Below are positions 25,386 through 34,812 of a DNA stretch of 64,000 nucleotides, in pieces. The stretch's first letter is position 1; the number at the start of each line of letters is the position of its first letter. The notes under the pieces were generated by a model that saw only the letters and a list, made by a program, of their open reading frames with translations, searched no databases and had not been told where the DNA came from. Source of the DNA: Stachybotrys elegans (Eukaryota > Ascomycota > Sordariomycetes > Hypocreales > Stachybotryaceae); the NCBI GenBank assembly GCA_020746835.1, contig JAGPNK010000001.1, positions 4,030,001 through 4,094,000 of the forward strand, read 5' to 3'. Both the position numbers and the translations under genes were made by a program.

Positions 25386-26651
25386 TCACTCAATGCCTAT
25401 AACAGAAGGGATAGGAGCGTCTGTTGGGACTGAACTTACAGGAAACGCCTCGGATAAAGAACTGGTGACGTTTTCCACCTCCTCGGCCAAGCCTCGGACA
25501 TTGGCATCCCATCTACGCAGCTCCGTGCCCACAACCTTCTCCGTTCTGCCGCTGCCCTCGAACCACACAATCTCCTGGACCTGGTCCATCTGGCCGACGA
25601 GACGGCCCTGCTCAATCATCCTCGCCGTCGTCTCCTCGGCCTTGCCGGCGTCGAGGCCGAGCAAGCCCCCCAGGGCCTCGAAGCTGATGTTGTTGTACAC
25701 GCGCGAGGCGGCCAGCAGGTTGTGCTCGACGACGGCCTTGGCGAGGACCGTGGAGCCGTCCGAGGTGGTGGCGAGCTGGTGCGGCTGCAGGCCCTCGGCG
25801 AACTTGGCCACCTCGTCCGGGCGCAGCAGGCGGTCGAGGAATATCTTCTCGAGGATGCCGAACTCGTCGAGCTGGGCCGACCGCTCATCCTTGTAGAGGC
25901 GCGAGAGGATGCGGCTGCGGCGGGGGCCGGCGGGGGCCAGGATGGCGCACTTGATGGCCATGGCGAGCGTGTGCAGGCGCTCCTCGTCGGCCACGGCCGG
26001 GGAGAAGCTGACGTCGTGGTAGCCCTGCGAGGCCGACAGGAAGTCGCGGTTGGCGTCCTGGATGCGGGCCTGGCACAGCTGGAAGTGCAGCTTGAGGTCC
26101 TCGTGGTTCTTGTCGAAGCAGTAGAGGAGGTTCTTGGCCCTGGTGATGTACCTCTCGGCCGTGGTCGTGTCGTCGACCTCGAGGCAGTTGCGGGCGATGC
26201 GGATCCAGATCTGCGACCTCTCCACGTCCGTGACCCTGCGCTGGGAGCTGTCGAGGGGGATGGCGGCCAGCATCTTGGCCGCTTCGACAAAGTCCTCGTT
26301 GTTCTCGTGCGCCGTGGCGACGAGCTCACACAGCGTGGCGGCCGCGTCGAGGAAAGACGACGGCTGCGAGGCCAGGATGCCCAAGGTACGGTTGCCCACC
26401 TCGATCCACATGGCCTCGTTCTTGAGCTGCTTGAGCGTCTCGACAAAGGCCGTCAGCACGGCCCGCGTGCCCACGACGCCCAGGCTCTGGCCGAAGAAGG
26501 AGTCGGCTACAGCGTTGAGGTCGTCGATGGCCGTCTCGGGCGACATGAGCTCCTTGATGTTGGCCAGTAGGGCTTCGTACACGGGGCCCTTCTCGCCAGG
26601 GACCGACTCTGCCCGCTGCAGAGCCTCGAGGACTTTTGGACCGGGTGCCAT
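25386..26651 (-). CDS. csn4: COP9 signalosome subunit 4
   Basis: Single long ORF of 421 residues that matches CSN4 along its length: N-terminal helical repeats (NEAMWIEVGNRTLGILASQ, LCELVATAHENNEDFVEAAK) and a C-terminal PCI domain (~290-375: EFGILEKIFLDRLLRPDEV, then HNLLAASRVYNNISFEALG and MDQVQEIVWF). CSN4 is a scaffold subunit of the COP9 complex, which removes Nedd8 from cullins and so controls SCF ligases. A possible terminal intron exists: donor GTAAGT at 25439 and acceptor TTATAG at 25397 would give a 43-nt intron and a different tail (stop ending at 25379, 408 residues). I cannot decide between the two ends. The gene converges with the SGNH hydrolase gene, 260 bp apart. Confidence 0.9.
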   Translation of the reverse strand: MAPGPKVLEALQRAESVPGEKGPVYEALLANIKELMSPETAIDDLNAVADSFFGQSLGVVGTRAVLTAFVETLKQLKNEAMWIEVGNRTLGILASQPSSFLDAAATLCELVATAHENNEDFVEAAKMLAAIPLDSSQRRVTDVERSQIWIRIARNCLEVDDTTTAERYITRAKNLLYCFDKNHEDLKLHFQLCQARIQDANRDFLSASQGYHDVSFSPAVADEERLHTLAMAIKCAILAPAGPRRSRILSRLYKDERSAQLDEFGILEKIFLDRLLRPDEVAKFAEGLQPHQLATTSDGSTVLAKAVVEHNLLAASRVYNNISFEALGGLLGLDAGKAEETTARMIEQGRLVGQMDQVQEIVWFEGSGRTEKVVGTELRRWDANVRGLAEEVENVTSSLSEAFPVSSVPTDAPIPSVIGIE

Positions 26652-27193
26652 TGCGTTCTGTTCTCCTCCTCTCGGTGTGCGAGTCGAGACTGGGCGGCTG
26701 CTGGGTGCTTCGGTAGCGGCCTATGGTATGGCGTCCAAAGGCGAAGCTGTGATGGTGGAGTCGAGATGGAAGCCTGGCCGACGTTGGGTGTAGGTGGGAA
26801 AGGCAGGTCAGGAAATGGAAGGCAGCTGGGTCAGAAATCAGATGGAGGGGCGGACAGAGCGGGAGCTATAGTGGGGTAGTTCAACACCCAGCCCCATCCA
26901 TGGCCTCCAGAGAAGCAATAGAAGGCACATTCATATTCATACAGACGCCTCTTCATCAGTACCAGGAATGTACTAAACAATAAATCCTCGTGTATTTGGC
27001 AGGTTGTCTATCTCGATATATTGGCCGTGTGCACTCTTTACATTCCTCATAAACGAATTCGGACGATCAATAGGCACATTCAACAAGCCCACGCCCATGC
27101 CCATTCAACACCTCAAACGCCTACCGACCAGTTGCCTGCCACCCGCCAAGGCAGAAGAATCAAAACAGAACAGAAAAGAAAGAAACTGCCTCT
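26652..27193. other. Intergenic, CSN4 promoter
   Basis: 0.5-kb spacer between the CSN4 start and the 3' end of the PXMP4-like gene, both on the minus strand. I see no gene in it. Confidence 0.5.
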
Positions 27194-28221
27194 CTATTTA
27201 TTGTGCCAGACAAGGGTGCGCAGGGAATCCCAGCTGTTGCAGTCATTGTAGATGTACACCATGCTGCTGCGCAGGCTGGACTGCAGGTCCTCCGGGTGGT
27301 GGCGGAAGAGCAGCATGACCGAGGCCCACGACAGCGACGCAAAGGCCGGCCAGGCGTAGTAGCTGATGCGCGAGTGGTAGGGCTCGAGCGACACGACGGG
27401 CAGGCCGTAGCCCGGCTTGACGGCCAGGCGCGCGAGGGCCAGCACCACGCGTGCGAAGACGTAGATGACGATCTGCTGGTTGACCGACGAGATCTTGCCG
27501 CTGCGCTTTGACCGCCCGCCAAAGACGATGTATCCGCCGAGGAGGCCGGCGAAGAAAGAATCATAGGGGCCTAGAGAGAGTTTGCGGATCAGCGGGGGTG
27601 TGTCAAGGTAGGCGCACCAATCCATCCATCGGGAGACGTGAGCGGTGTGAAGTTTGGGGGGGTACGCACCCTCCTTGCCCGGCGTCGGGCCGTAGTGCTT
27701 GAGCGCCAGCATCGTCAACTTATATATGGTCGCAAACCGGGCCAGGTTCGAGGCATGATGGCGCGTCGCGCGGAACACGAGCATGGCCTTTTCTCGGAAT
27801 CTGCGCCAGCGGGCAATCGTTAGCAATGTGCGGCCGGCATCGGTGGGGGAGAGCGAGGTGTGGACGAGCAACGTACGTCCCGGAGCGGAAGAGGAAGATC
27901 ATGCTGCGAGTCGGTCAAACATTAGCGATGCGTTCCAGGAGAAACATGGACAAGAGGCAAAGAGAGCCCCGTAGGGGAGAGGGAATACTCACACGAGCGC
28001 GTGCGGGAAGCGCACCTTGGTACCGTAGACGGCACCATTGCGCGCCGTCTTGACGAGCGAGAGGATCTCATGGTACCGCGGGTCGAGGACGACTTGCTCC
28101 AGCATCTCCTGCGCATCACGAATACGGGCCATTAGTTAACTTTCGGGAGCAATCGGCCACGTCCTTGCGGCGGGTTGCCTCTGTTGTCGCGCACCTTGAG
28201 CCCTTGGAGTGTGGCCGCCAT
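27194..28221 (-). CDS. pxmp4: Peroxisomal membrane protein 4 (PMP24/PXMP4) homologue
   Basis: Five exons on the minus strand: 28221..28195 (27 nt), 28108..27993, 27903..27877 (27 nt), 27800..27670 and 27570..27194; 678 nt, 225 residues, in frame. Intron 1 is supported by a perfect fungal branch site (TTAACTAATG) before GCGCAG; it joins MAATLQGLK to EMLEQVVLDPRYHEILSLVK. Family blocks follow: TARNGAVYGTKVRFPHALVM, FREKAMLVFRATRHHASNLA, GPYDSFFAGLLGGYIVFG, VNQQIVIYVFARVVLALARL and a C-terminal SSMVYIYNDCNSWDSLR. PXMP4 belongs to the Tim17/Tim22/PMP24 superfamily, with about four membrane helices in the peroxisome membrane; its transport role is unclear. An alternative ATG at 28132 lies in intron 1. 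Confidence 0.9.
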
Positions 28222-28849
28222 GATTGCCTCGGCACGGACGGTTGGAGGAGGGTACGTTTGTATCGACGACCGTCGAGGAGAGGAGAGGAAAAGAAAGAAG
28301 AAAAAAAAGGGAGATGGTTTGGAAAATTGTATCAGCGCATCTCTTGGAGAACAGACGTAGCAAAGCGGTAATGTATTGACGTCGATGCTTGGGCGGAGAG
28401 AGGATTGTTGTCGTTGGAAACTAGTAAGTTGGTAAGGTAGTAGTATCATGAGGCAGTGGATGGAGCCTCGGGTAAAAAGGCCCCTTCCTCTACGTTGCCT
28501 GTGCCTTCGGCTTGTATCGCTTTGTGTGGAGAAAGCTGGGGACTAGCGGTGCAGTCTTGGGCCTATGACGCAGGGGCACTCGGCCTCTCACTGCATCTTT
28601 ATCTTTATAGGGTCGGCATAATATCTCCCCTCACTGGCAAGTACCACTAGTAAAGTAAGTTTGCATGTGATCCAACCATGGCCCCCACCTCCACGATCCA
28701 TATCCAAACAGGCAACATAACAAGATGCATCTGCTTGGCCGGGCACTTATGAGATATTCTCTGCTTCTCATTGCACAACCCCGATACCCAATTAAGTCCA
28801 TCCTACCCGCCAGCCGTACCAAGCGCTAATATCGCCATCATCGCCATCG
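28222..28849. other. Intergenic, PXMP4 promoter
   Basis: 0.6-kb spacer between the PXMP4-like gene start and the 3' end of the PolX gene, both minus strand. I see no gene; it holds a short purine-rich tract near 28280-28315. Confidence 0.5.
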
Positions 28850-31354
28850 TCAACACCATCGTTCGTGAGGCTCCCTCCACTTTACCCCCAGAATCTCAAA
28901 GATCCGCCTCTCGTCCCTCCCTTCAACCAGCTCCCCTTCCGTCACCTTCGACCGGTCCGGTCGCCGTAGCACGTCCTTGTACAACCCGCGCTGGTTCAGC
29001 CGCATCTTCTTTTTGGACGCCAGCAGCCGCATGCTGCGGTTGAAGATGTCGTTGCCCGTGAAGTAGATGAGCGCCGCCCCCCTCTCCGACTCCGGCACCA
29101 GCAAAAAGTCGATTCGGCGCCAGATGCCTTGTCCTCGGTTCGCGCTCTCTCCATCGCCCTGCTCCCTTGGCCCTCCCGGCAGGACGCAGCAGCCATGCCA
29201 CTTGCTCCCGTCACCGCTCGTCCTGGACGAGGCGAGCCGCGCCACGAGAAACTCGTCGGCTTCTAATCTTTCAATCAATTGATCCAAGAACCCTCGTAGT
29301 TCGGCCGCCGACTCCGTGCCAGGCTTTGTCACAAGGAGGTCAATATCATGAGAGCTCTCTGCACCTCGCCGGTAACTGCCGCCAATAATCACCTCTACTA
29401 GCGGGTCGATCCGGTTTGCTGCCGTCTTCACTACCTCCCCCAGTGCCTCGACTTCGCAGCGCGGTATCCTCGTGTTGAGGTCCTCAAAGTGCTCAACGCC
29501 GATGCGCTGGTTGGCTGTCAGCTTGGCCTTGTCGCGCAGGTCCTCCAGCGTTCGAAACCCTTGCGCAATCCACTGCTGAGCCTGTCTGACGCCCACGCCG
29601 TAGACGCCCAGGAACAGCTGCAGCGGCCCATCCATGGTCTCTGCCTTGGCGTACTCCAGTCTCGTCAGTTTATCCGTGGTCACAATCTCTTCAATCTTCT
29701 GAGCCAGGCGCTGGCCAATGTTGGGCAGTTGAATCGCCTCCTCCTCCGTGTTAATCCTAGAGTCTTGCCGTTTAAGGGTACTGATTGCCTTGCGGTACGC
29801 CGTGGTTCGCCACTGGTCGTTGATGCGCTCGTAGTACTTGGCCATGGCCTGCAGCACCTCAATGGTGCGGGCATTGGGGTTCGCCGCGCCGGTCTCTCTC
29901 TCCCCTGCTTGGTTGCAGGCGAAGTGGTCCTCGAAAGCCATGGCTTTGCGGCCTAGCCGCGAGCTCTTGCGCTTAGGTTTGCGACGGCTCGCTTCGGGGG
30001 GATGCAACTCATCTTCAGAATCCGACACAACGATTATCGCTGCAGGCTGGTTCTCTTCCTCATCGTCCACGTCCAATGGGAGGTCCTTGAACTCCTGCAT
30101 CGTCGTGATACACTCGGATAGCTCATCTGGCGCACAGAGACCGGACATCCTCCCATGCGTATGTGTGCCTGTGCCTGTACCCGTTTCTTTTCTTCCTGGA
30201 GCCTGCAGCCTGCCTCCATCCATATGAAGCTTTGGTTCTGGTTGTTTGTCATTGATCCCTCCGTCGGCCGAAAGATCAGGCTCCAATTCCAAGACTATAG
30301 GCTGAGAATCAACCTCGGCCTGCGGTTCAGAGCCGTGAGGCGTAGATTCGTTGCTTCTCGCTGCAGCTCCATTCCGGCGACTGCGATTCCTCGGCGGTGA
30401 CTTGACTTCCAGAGGTTGCGCGGACTGCTCCGAGCTGGAAGCCGGAACTAGCCCGGTGTCTTCCTGCTCGCTGCTCGGCTGTCCAGATAGCAGATACTTC
30501 TTCTGGCGGTGGTCAAGAATGGCTCGGAACTGGATGCAGTCGAGGGGGTAATCCTCGCCGACGACTATCGAAGGCGTTGGCCAGGCCATGCCCTTGGAGA
30601 GAACGGCTTCCACCTCTCGATAGTTGATGCTCTTCTCCACAATGACATGCGTGGCAGTCGACGCAATCGTGGTCCAGGTCGCTCCATACTCTCGCGCCTT
30701 GGTGATTCGCAGCCGCCGCGCAGGCGCAATGTCGTCGTTGGGTATGTAGAAAAAGCTCAGTCCTCGGAATATCTGCTCCTGCTGCGGCCTCATCTTCAAG
30801 TCCGACTCGCGTTTCCGCTTCCGCATACCTGACGCCACAGACGGCGACTGGTCGCTCTGCGTCCGCAACAGTCGCCTCGTGGCCGGGTTCAACGGTGTCG
30901 TGTCTCCATGCCTCGTCGGCCCGCCCCGGCTGCGCATCGACTGTGTTGGGGGCGTCTCCTTAATGACTGTCGAATCCTCCTCGTCCAAAAGTCCACACAG
31001 TCTTCCCTTGGGTGGAGCAGCTCCTACGGGCGTTCCCTTGATGATCTTTGCCGCAGGTGCGGGAGTGGGAGCGGACGAAATTCTCCGACTCTGCAAAGCC
31101 GCCTTGTCATTGTTCCCTGGCGATGAATCCCTGGCCTCAGAATTATCGATAATCGTGGTGGCTGCTTTGGCTGCGGGTGGTGAATGAAAGAAGTCGCGGC
31201 AGCGCTTGCGGTAACTTGTCTCGCGTGCACTCAGATCATCATCTTGAGCAAGACAGTCAAGTTTCTGGTAGAAGGATAGCTTCTCATCGAGGTGTGACTG
31301 AGAAGATGCCACGTCTGGGGGCATATTCTTTCGAGGAGGGCCTGTTGAATCCAT
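28850..31354 (-). CDS. pol4: Family X DNA polymerase (Pol4 / lambda-like) with BRCT domain
   Basis: Single-exon gene of 834 residues. Residues ~192-290 form a BRCT domain (IFRGLSFFYIPNDD at its start; THVIVE; PLDCIQF). A ~200-residue disordered linker follows. The 8-kDa and fingers region starts near 505 (ARTIEVLQAMAKYYERIND; helix-hairpin-helix LPNIGQRLAQKI). The palm has GGSYRRG (~658-664), catalytic Asp670 and Asp672 (HDIDLLV) and the third Asp749 (RRIDFLLVP); YFTGN at ~764 is the sugar-selection motif. All three metal-binding aspartates are present, so an active enzyme is expected. Family role: gap filling in base excision repair and non-homologous end joining. The coding region is complete, with stop immediately after RWC. 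Confidence 0.93.
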   Translation of the reverse strand: MDSTGPPRKNMPPDVASSQSHLDEKLSFYQKLDCLAQDDDLSARETSYRKRCRDFFHSPPAAKAATTIIDNSEARDSSPGNNDKAALQSRRISSAPTPAPAAKIIKGTPVGAAPPKGRLCGLLDEEDSTVIKETPPTQSMRSRGGPTRHGDTTPLNPATRRLLRTQSDQSPSVASGMRKRKRESDLKMRPQQEQIFRGLSFFYIPNDDIAPARRLRITKAREYGATWTTIASTATHVIVEKSINYREVEAVLSKGMAWPTPSIVVGEDYPLDCIQFRAILDHRQKKYLLSGQPSSEQEDTGLVPASSSEQSAQPLEVKSPPRNRSRRNGAAARSNESTPHGSEPQAEVDSQPIVLELEPDLSADGGINDKQPEPKLHMDGGRLQAPGRKETGTGTGTHTHGRMSGLCAPDELSECITTMQEFKDLPLDVDDEEENQPAAIIVVSDSEDELHPPEASRRKPKRKSSRLGRKAMAFEDHFACNQAGERETGAANPNARTIEVLQAMAKYYERINDQWRTTAYRKAISTLKRQDSRINTEEEAIQLPNIGQRLAQKIEEIVTTDKLTRLEYAKAETMDGPLQLFLGVYGVGVRQAQQWIAQGFRTLEDLRDKAKLTANQRIGVEHFEDLNTRIPRCEVEALGEVVKTAANRIDPLVEVIIGGSYRRGAESSHDIDLLVTKPGTESAAELRGFLDQLIERLEADEFLVARLASSRTSGDGSKWHGCCVLPGGPREQGDGESANRGQGIWRRIDFLLVPESERGAALIYFTGNDIFNRSMRLLASKKKMRLNQRGLYKDVLRRPDRSKVTEGELVEGRDERRIFEILGVKWREPHERWC

Positions 31355-32198
31355 AGTATTTTCTTGTCTTTAGTGAAAGATTGATGCTTTCACGATTTCC
31401 ATGGTAGTATTCAGGAGGTGCTAAAGAATCATGGCGGGAAAGAGAGAGGCTTTGTGAGGGGAAATAGCGGGTTCATTGATTAGCCACAAAGCATAATATT
31501 ATACAGTCGAAGAGGCCGATAGAGAAGAGGTGCGGGCAGTGTATCGCAATAAGCTCTGGAATGTGTGTGCTTCCGTGAAGTTGGTTGCCAGGCTGCTGTG
31601 ATGCACGGGAACACCATAGGCAGTAGGTAGGTTAGTAGTAATCATGATTTAGTTGGTCCCACCCAATCCATCATTGCCTTCTTCCACCGTGCAAATGATG
31701 GATGGTACATAGGTAACGTGAATACTATGATCGATGAACGCCATGGTCTAGATTTCTGTCCGAGCTTCCATATACGATGCCTACTATATACATACAGTGA
31801 TCTGGTTCTACGGGCCATCCAAACAAGAAATAACCAAACCCATCCGTCCCCATATTCATAACATCCTCAGCGTCTCTTTCTTCACCAGAATATCTCATTA
31901 CACTCTTTCATCCCGGGTCCGTCGACGGTTCCTCATACCCCGTAATATAGAAACATGATGGTTTTCCACCCCCCAGCTTTCCTGTCAACCGGGGTTCCGG
32001 GTATCTATTTGCAAGAAAAAAAAACATGGCAAGGAGACAATGAATATGCAGTGACCTGTGGCAAGATGTTGGGTTATGTGAGAGAAAGCTTTCGCCATAT
32101 GGCTCGAACGGTTCCCCAAAGATCAAAGGGCCAGGTAACACAATGAAAAGGAAGGCAGGCTTGCTAAAGTCTGAAGATAAATGCGATGCGACATTGCC
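31355..32198. other. Intergenic, PolX promoter
   Basis: 0.8-kb spacer between the PolX start and the 3' end of the ammonium transporter gene, both minus strand. AT-richer than flanking genes; I see no gene. Confidence 0.5.
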
Positions 32199-33930
32199 CT
32201 ACTGAGCGTGGCCTATCCCGGAGGATGACCCCACGTTGGTGAACATTCTGGCATCCATCAGAGGGATGTGGTTGTTGTTCTTCTCCATGGGGTGACCAAA
32301 ACCAATAGGATCGGGAGAATAGCGGCTCGCCACCTCGTTCTCGACGTCGTTCAGGACCTCGCGGGTCAACTCGACGTAGTCGTATGCAAACTCGCCAATC
32401 TCGGCATCGTCGATACCGAGGATCTCAGCCTCCTCGGTGGCCCGGAGACGAAGGCCAGGGATCATGTTCATGGCGAACAAGATGATGGACGTTCCGATAA
32501 AGGAGTAGGCTCCTCCGGCCGCAGAGTCAGCGAGCTGGTAGCCCAGCTGGATCCAGTGCTGGTTGAGCCAGCCGCCATCGATCCTGCTAGTACCATCGAG
32601 GGCCGCAATGTAGTCGGCGGCGAAGAAGGCGGTCAGAATGTTTCCGACCAGACCGCCGATGCCGTGAACGGCAAAGATATCAAGAGCATCATCGACACCC
32701 AGGATGAACTTGAGCTTGGTGGCGTAGTTGGAGAAGGATGCTCCAAGAACGCCAAACACCACCGCAGACCAGACGGGCACGTAACCTAAAAGGGGAGTGT
32801 TAGCACTTGTTACACCATGGCAGGGAGAGAAAGGCAAGTTGTTCTTACCAGAGCCAGGAGTGATAGAGACGAGACCGGCAACGACTCCGGAACAGAAACC
32901 GACTGTGGACCACTTCTTCTCCAGTCTGTAATCCAGGATACACCAGGTCATGCCACCAACGCAAGCAGCCAGGTTGGTGACCACCATGGCCATGACACCA
33001 CGCATATCGGCAGCCAGGCCCGAACCAGCGTTGAAACCAAACCATCCAACCCAGAGGAAGACGGTGCCAATGACGATGTGGGTGACGTTGTGGGGTCGGT
33101 AGTTCAGCTCGTGGGTGCCATGGCCGCGACGCTTACCGAGCATCATCGAGTAGGCAAGAGCTGCGGTTCCGGACGCAATGTGCACAGGGGTACCGCCAGC
33201 ATAGTCGAGACCACCCATCTGGTTGGACCAGCCGCTGGGGTTCCAGGTCCAGCAGGCGATGGGGTCGTAGATGACGGTGGCCCAGATGAACATGAAGATG
33301 ACACAAGGCAGCATGCGGCCACGCTCGGCAACTGCGCCGGTGGCCAGGGCGACGGTGATGGCGGAAAACATGCCCTGGTAGACGGCGAAGAGAAGGTCGG
33401 GCACGTTGCCGCTCGAGACGGAGGGGTGGGCGAGGACATTGCGGAATACAATGTTGGAGAGGTCTCCAATGAAGGGTCCGGCAGTGTGGGAAAAGGTCAA
33501 TGAGTAGCCCCAGAAGAACCATTGAAAGCAGGTCACGGCTGCCGACATGACGGATAACCAGATAAGCGACAGGGCAGATTTGCGACGGGCCAGGCCGGAG
33601 TAGAAGAAGCTTTTGTCTGATGTCAGCTGCGAACTTTGCATGCAAGCACCAGGTCGTGGCATGGCTGGGCAGCCAAGCACATGTGGTAGACTCACCCAAC
33701 GCCCGGAATCATGAGCAGGACCAGTCCCGTGGCCATCATGACCCAAGCAATGTCTCCGGCCTAGCAAAGGCACCAGGGTCAGCAAGAGTCCCGGAAGAAC
33801 AGCAGTATGTAGGACAAGCGCATACTTCATACCACACGTTGACATTGAAGTCGAGCGGGTTGGCCCCCTCTGCGCCTGTGCCATTGTATGGCAGCAGGAC
33901 AATGTGGTTGTCCTCCTCTTGGCTCGACAT
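32199..33930 (-). CDS. mep: Ammonium transporter (Amt/Mep family)
   Basis: Four exons on the minus strand: 33930..33826, 33760..33696, 33609..32849 and 32785..32199; 505 residues in frame, with introns of 65, 86 and 63 nt. The start is the ATG of MSSQEEDNH at 33930, since the longer upstream ORF is noncoding in character. Amt signatures are clear: AGDIAWVMMATGLVLLMIPG, GVGFFYSGL, the DPIACWTWNPSGW periplasmic-gate region, GGTPVHIASG, the pore His in THIVIGTVFLWVGWFGFNAG and the second in DIFAVHGIGGLVGN. About eleven membrane helices are expected, with a cytosolic C-terminal regulatory tail (EEAEILGIDDAEIGEFAYDY). It imports ammonium at the plasma membrane. HGATAR sites upstream fit nitrogen (AreA) control. 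Confidence 0.94.
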
Positions 33931-34413
33931 TGTGAGCTGCGCAACAGGACCCTATACTCGACGCGGAAGCGGGCGGGTTCGGCGGCGACGGAGGTCAGCG
34001 CTCGGAGGGATTCGATCGCGAGGTGTGAGGGATCTTTTTTTTTTTTTTCGGCAGGACGGACGACGGACACGGTAGTCGGACAGAGTCGAACGAAGCGGGT
34101 GGTTTCGTGCTGGCGCGCGCGCGCACCGGTGGGAGTTGAAGGGAGACGGACGGGTACAGGTCGCCTGGCTAGGTGGTGGTTGTCGCGAGGCGGGTGGGTG
34201 GGAGTTTTAAAGAAACAAGGCTTCCAGATGAGGACGGCGGGAGCGAGCCAGGTCAAGGGTGCGGATGAGGTGGAGGAGGGGGTGGGATGGAAGAGACCCA
34301 AGGCCCAGTTTATGGCGATGGGGGTGCCCTGGCTGAAAAGCGCCGTGATGATGGATGGACGGAAAAAGCACAGAGATGAGGTATTACGGGCCAGTAGGGC
34401 AGCCCTGGGGGTA

Positions 34414-34534
34414 TTATCTGGAGGGGGGTGTGGATTTGACCCTCCTTCCTTCTCTCTTTCTTTACCTATCTCTCTCGGCAAGGAATCGCTGCGTAATATG
34501 TACGGAGTAGCGGCTGCCACCATCAACTCTATCT
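34414..34534 (-). promoter_or_regulatory. Cluster of HGATAR (AreA-type) sites upstream of the ammonium transporter
   Basis: Read on the minus strand, AGATAA at 34414-34419, AGATAG at 34466-34471 and AGATAG at 34529-34534 match HGATAR, the binding consensus of the nitrogen GATA factor AreA/Nit2. They lie ~485-605 bp upstream of the transporter start codon, and all face the gene. Ammonium transporters are classic AreA targets. Binding is inferred; the six-base site is common by chance. Confidence 0.4.
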
Positions 34535-34784
34535 ATGTGACCGAGCAGCCCAGTCCCTCTGCACTTTCCTTCTAATCGTAGCGATGTGCAAAGGCGTAGG
34601 CGTGGGTGGCCGTTGGTCAGCTTGGACGCCCGTCCAACCTCGCTTTTAGGCCCTTGCTAGGCCCTACTAGAGGCATAAAACGGCCGCCAGGTCGGTCAGA
34701 GCACGCGGAAGGGCGACAACGAGAAACCCAAAGAGGGGGGGCTGCAATGGCACTTCTAATTCAGTTTAGTCATGTCTCTTTCTC

Positions 34785-34812
34785 TCCCTCCCTCCCTCCC
34801 TCCCTCCCTCCT
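34785..34812. repeat. (CCCT)n microsatellite
   Basis: About seven tandem CCCT units, seen directly. Confidence 0.9.

Noticed and set aside
25616..26446. Long ORFs of 276 (-) and 282 (+) codons overlapping CSN4
   Set aside because: They are shadow frames created by the high GC at third positions of CSN4; one is an Arg/Ser-rich nonsense peptide.
33931..34526. Upstream extension of the ammonium transporter reading frame
   Set aside because: Low-complexity sequence with a T14 run on the plus strand; the family N-terminus begins at the ATG at 33930.
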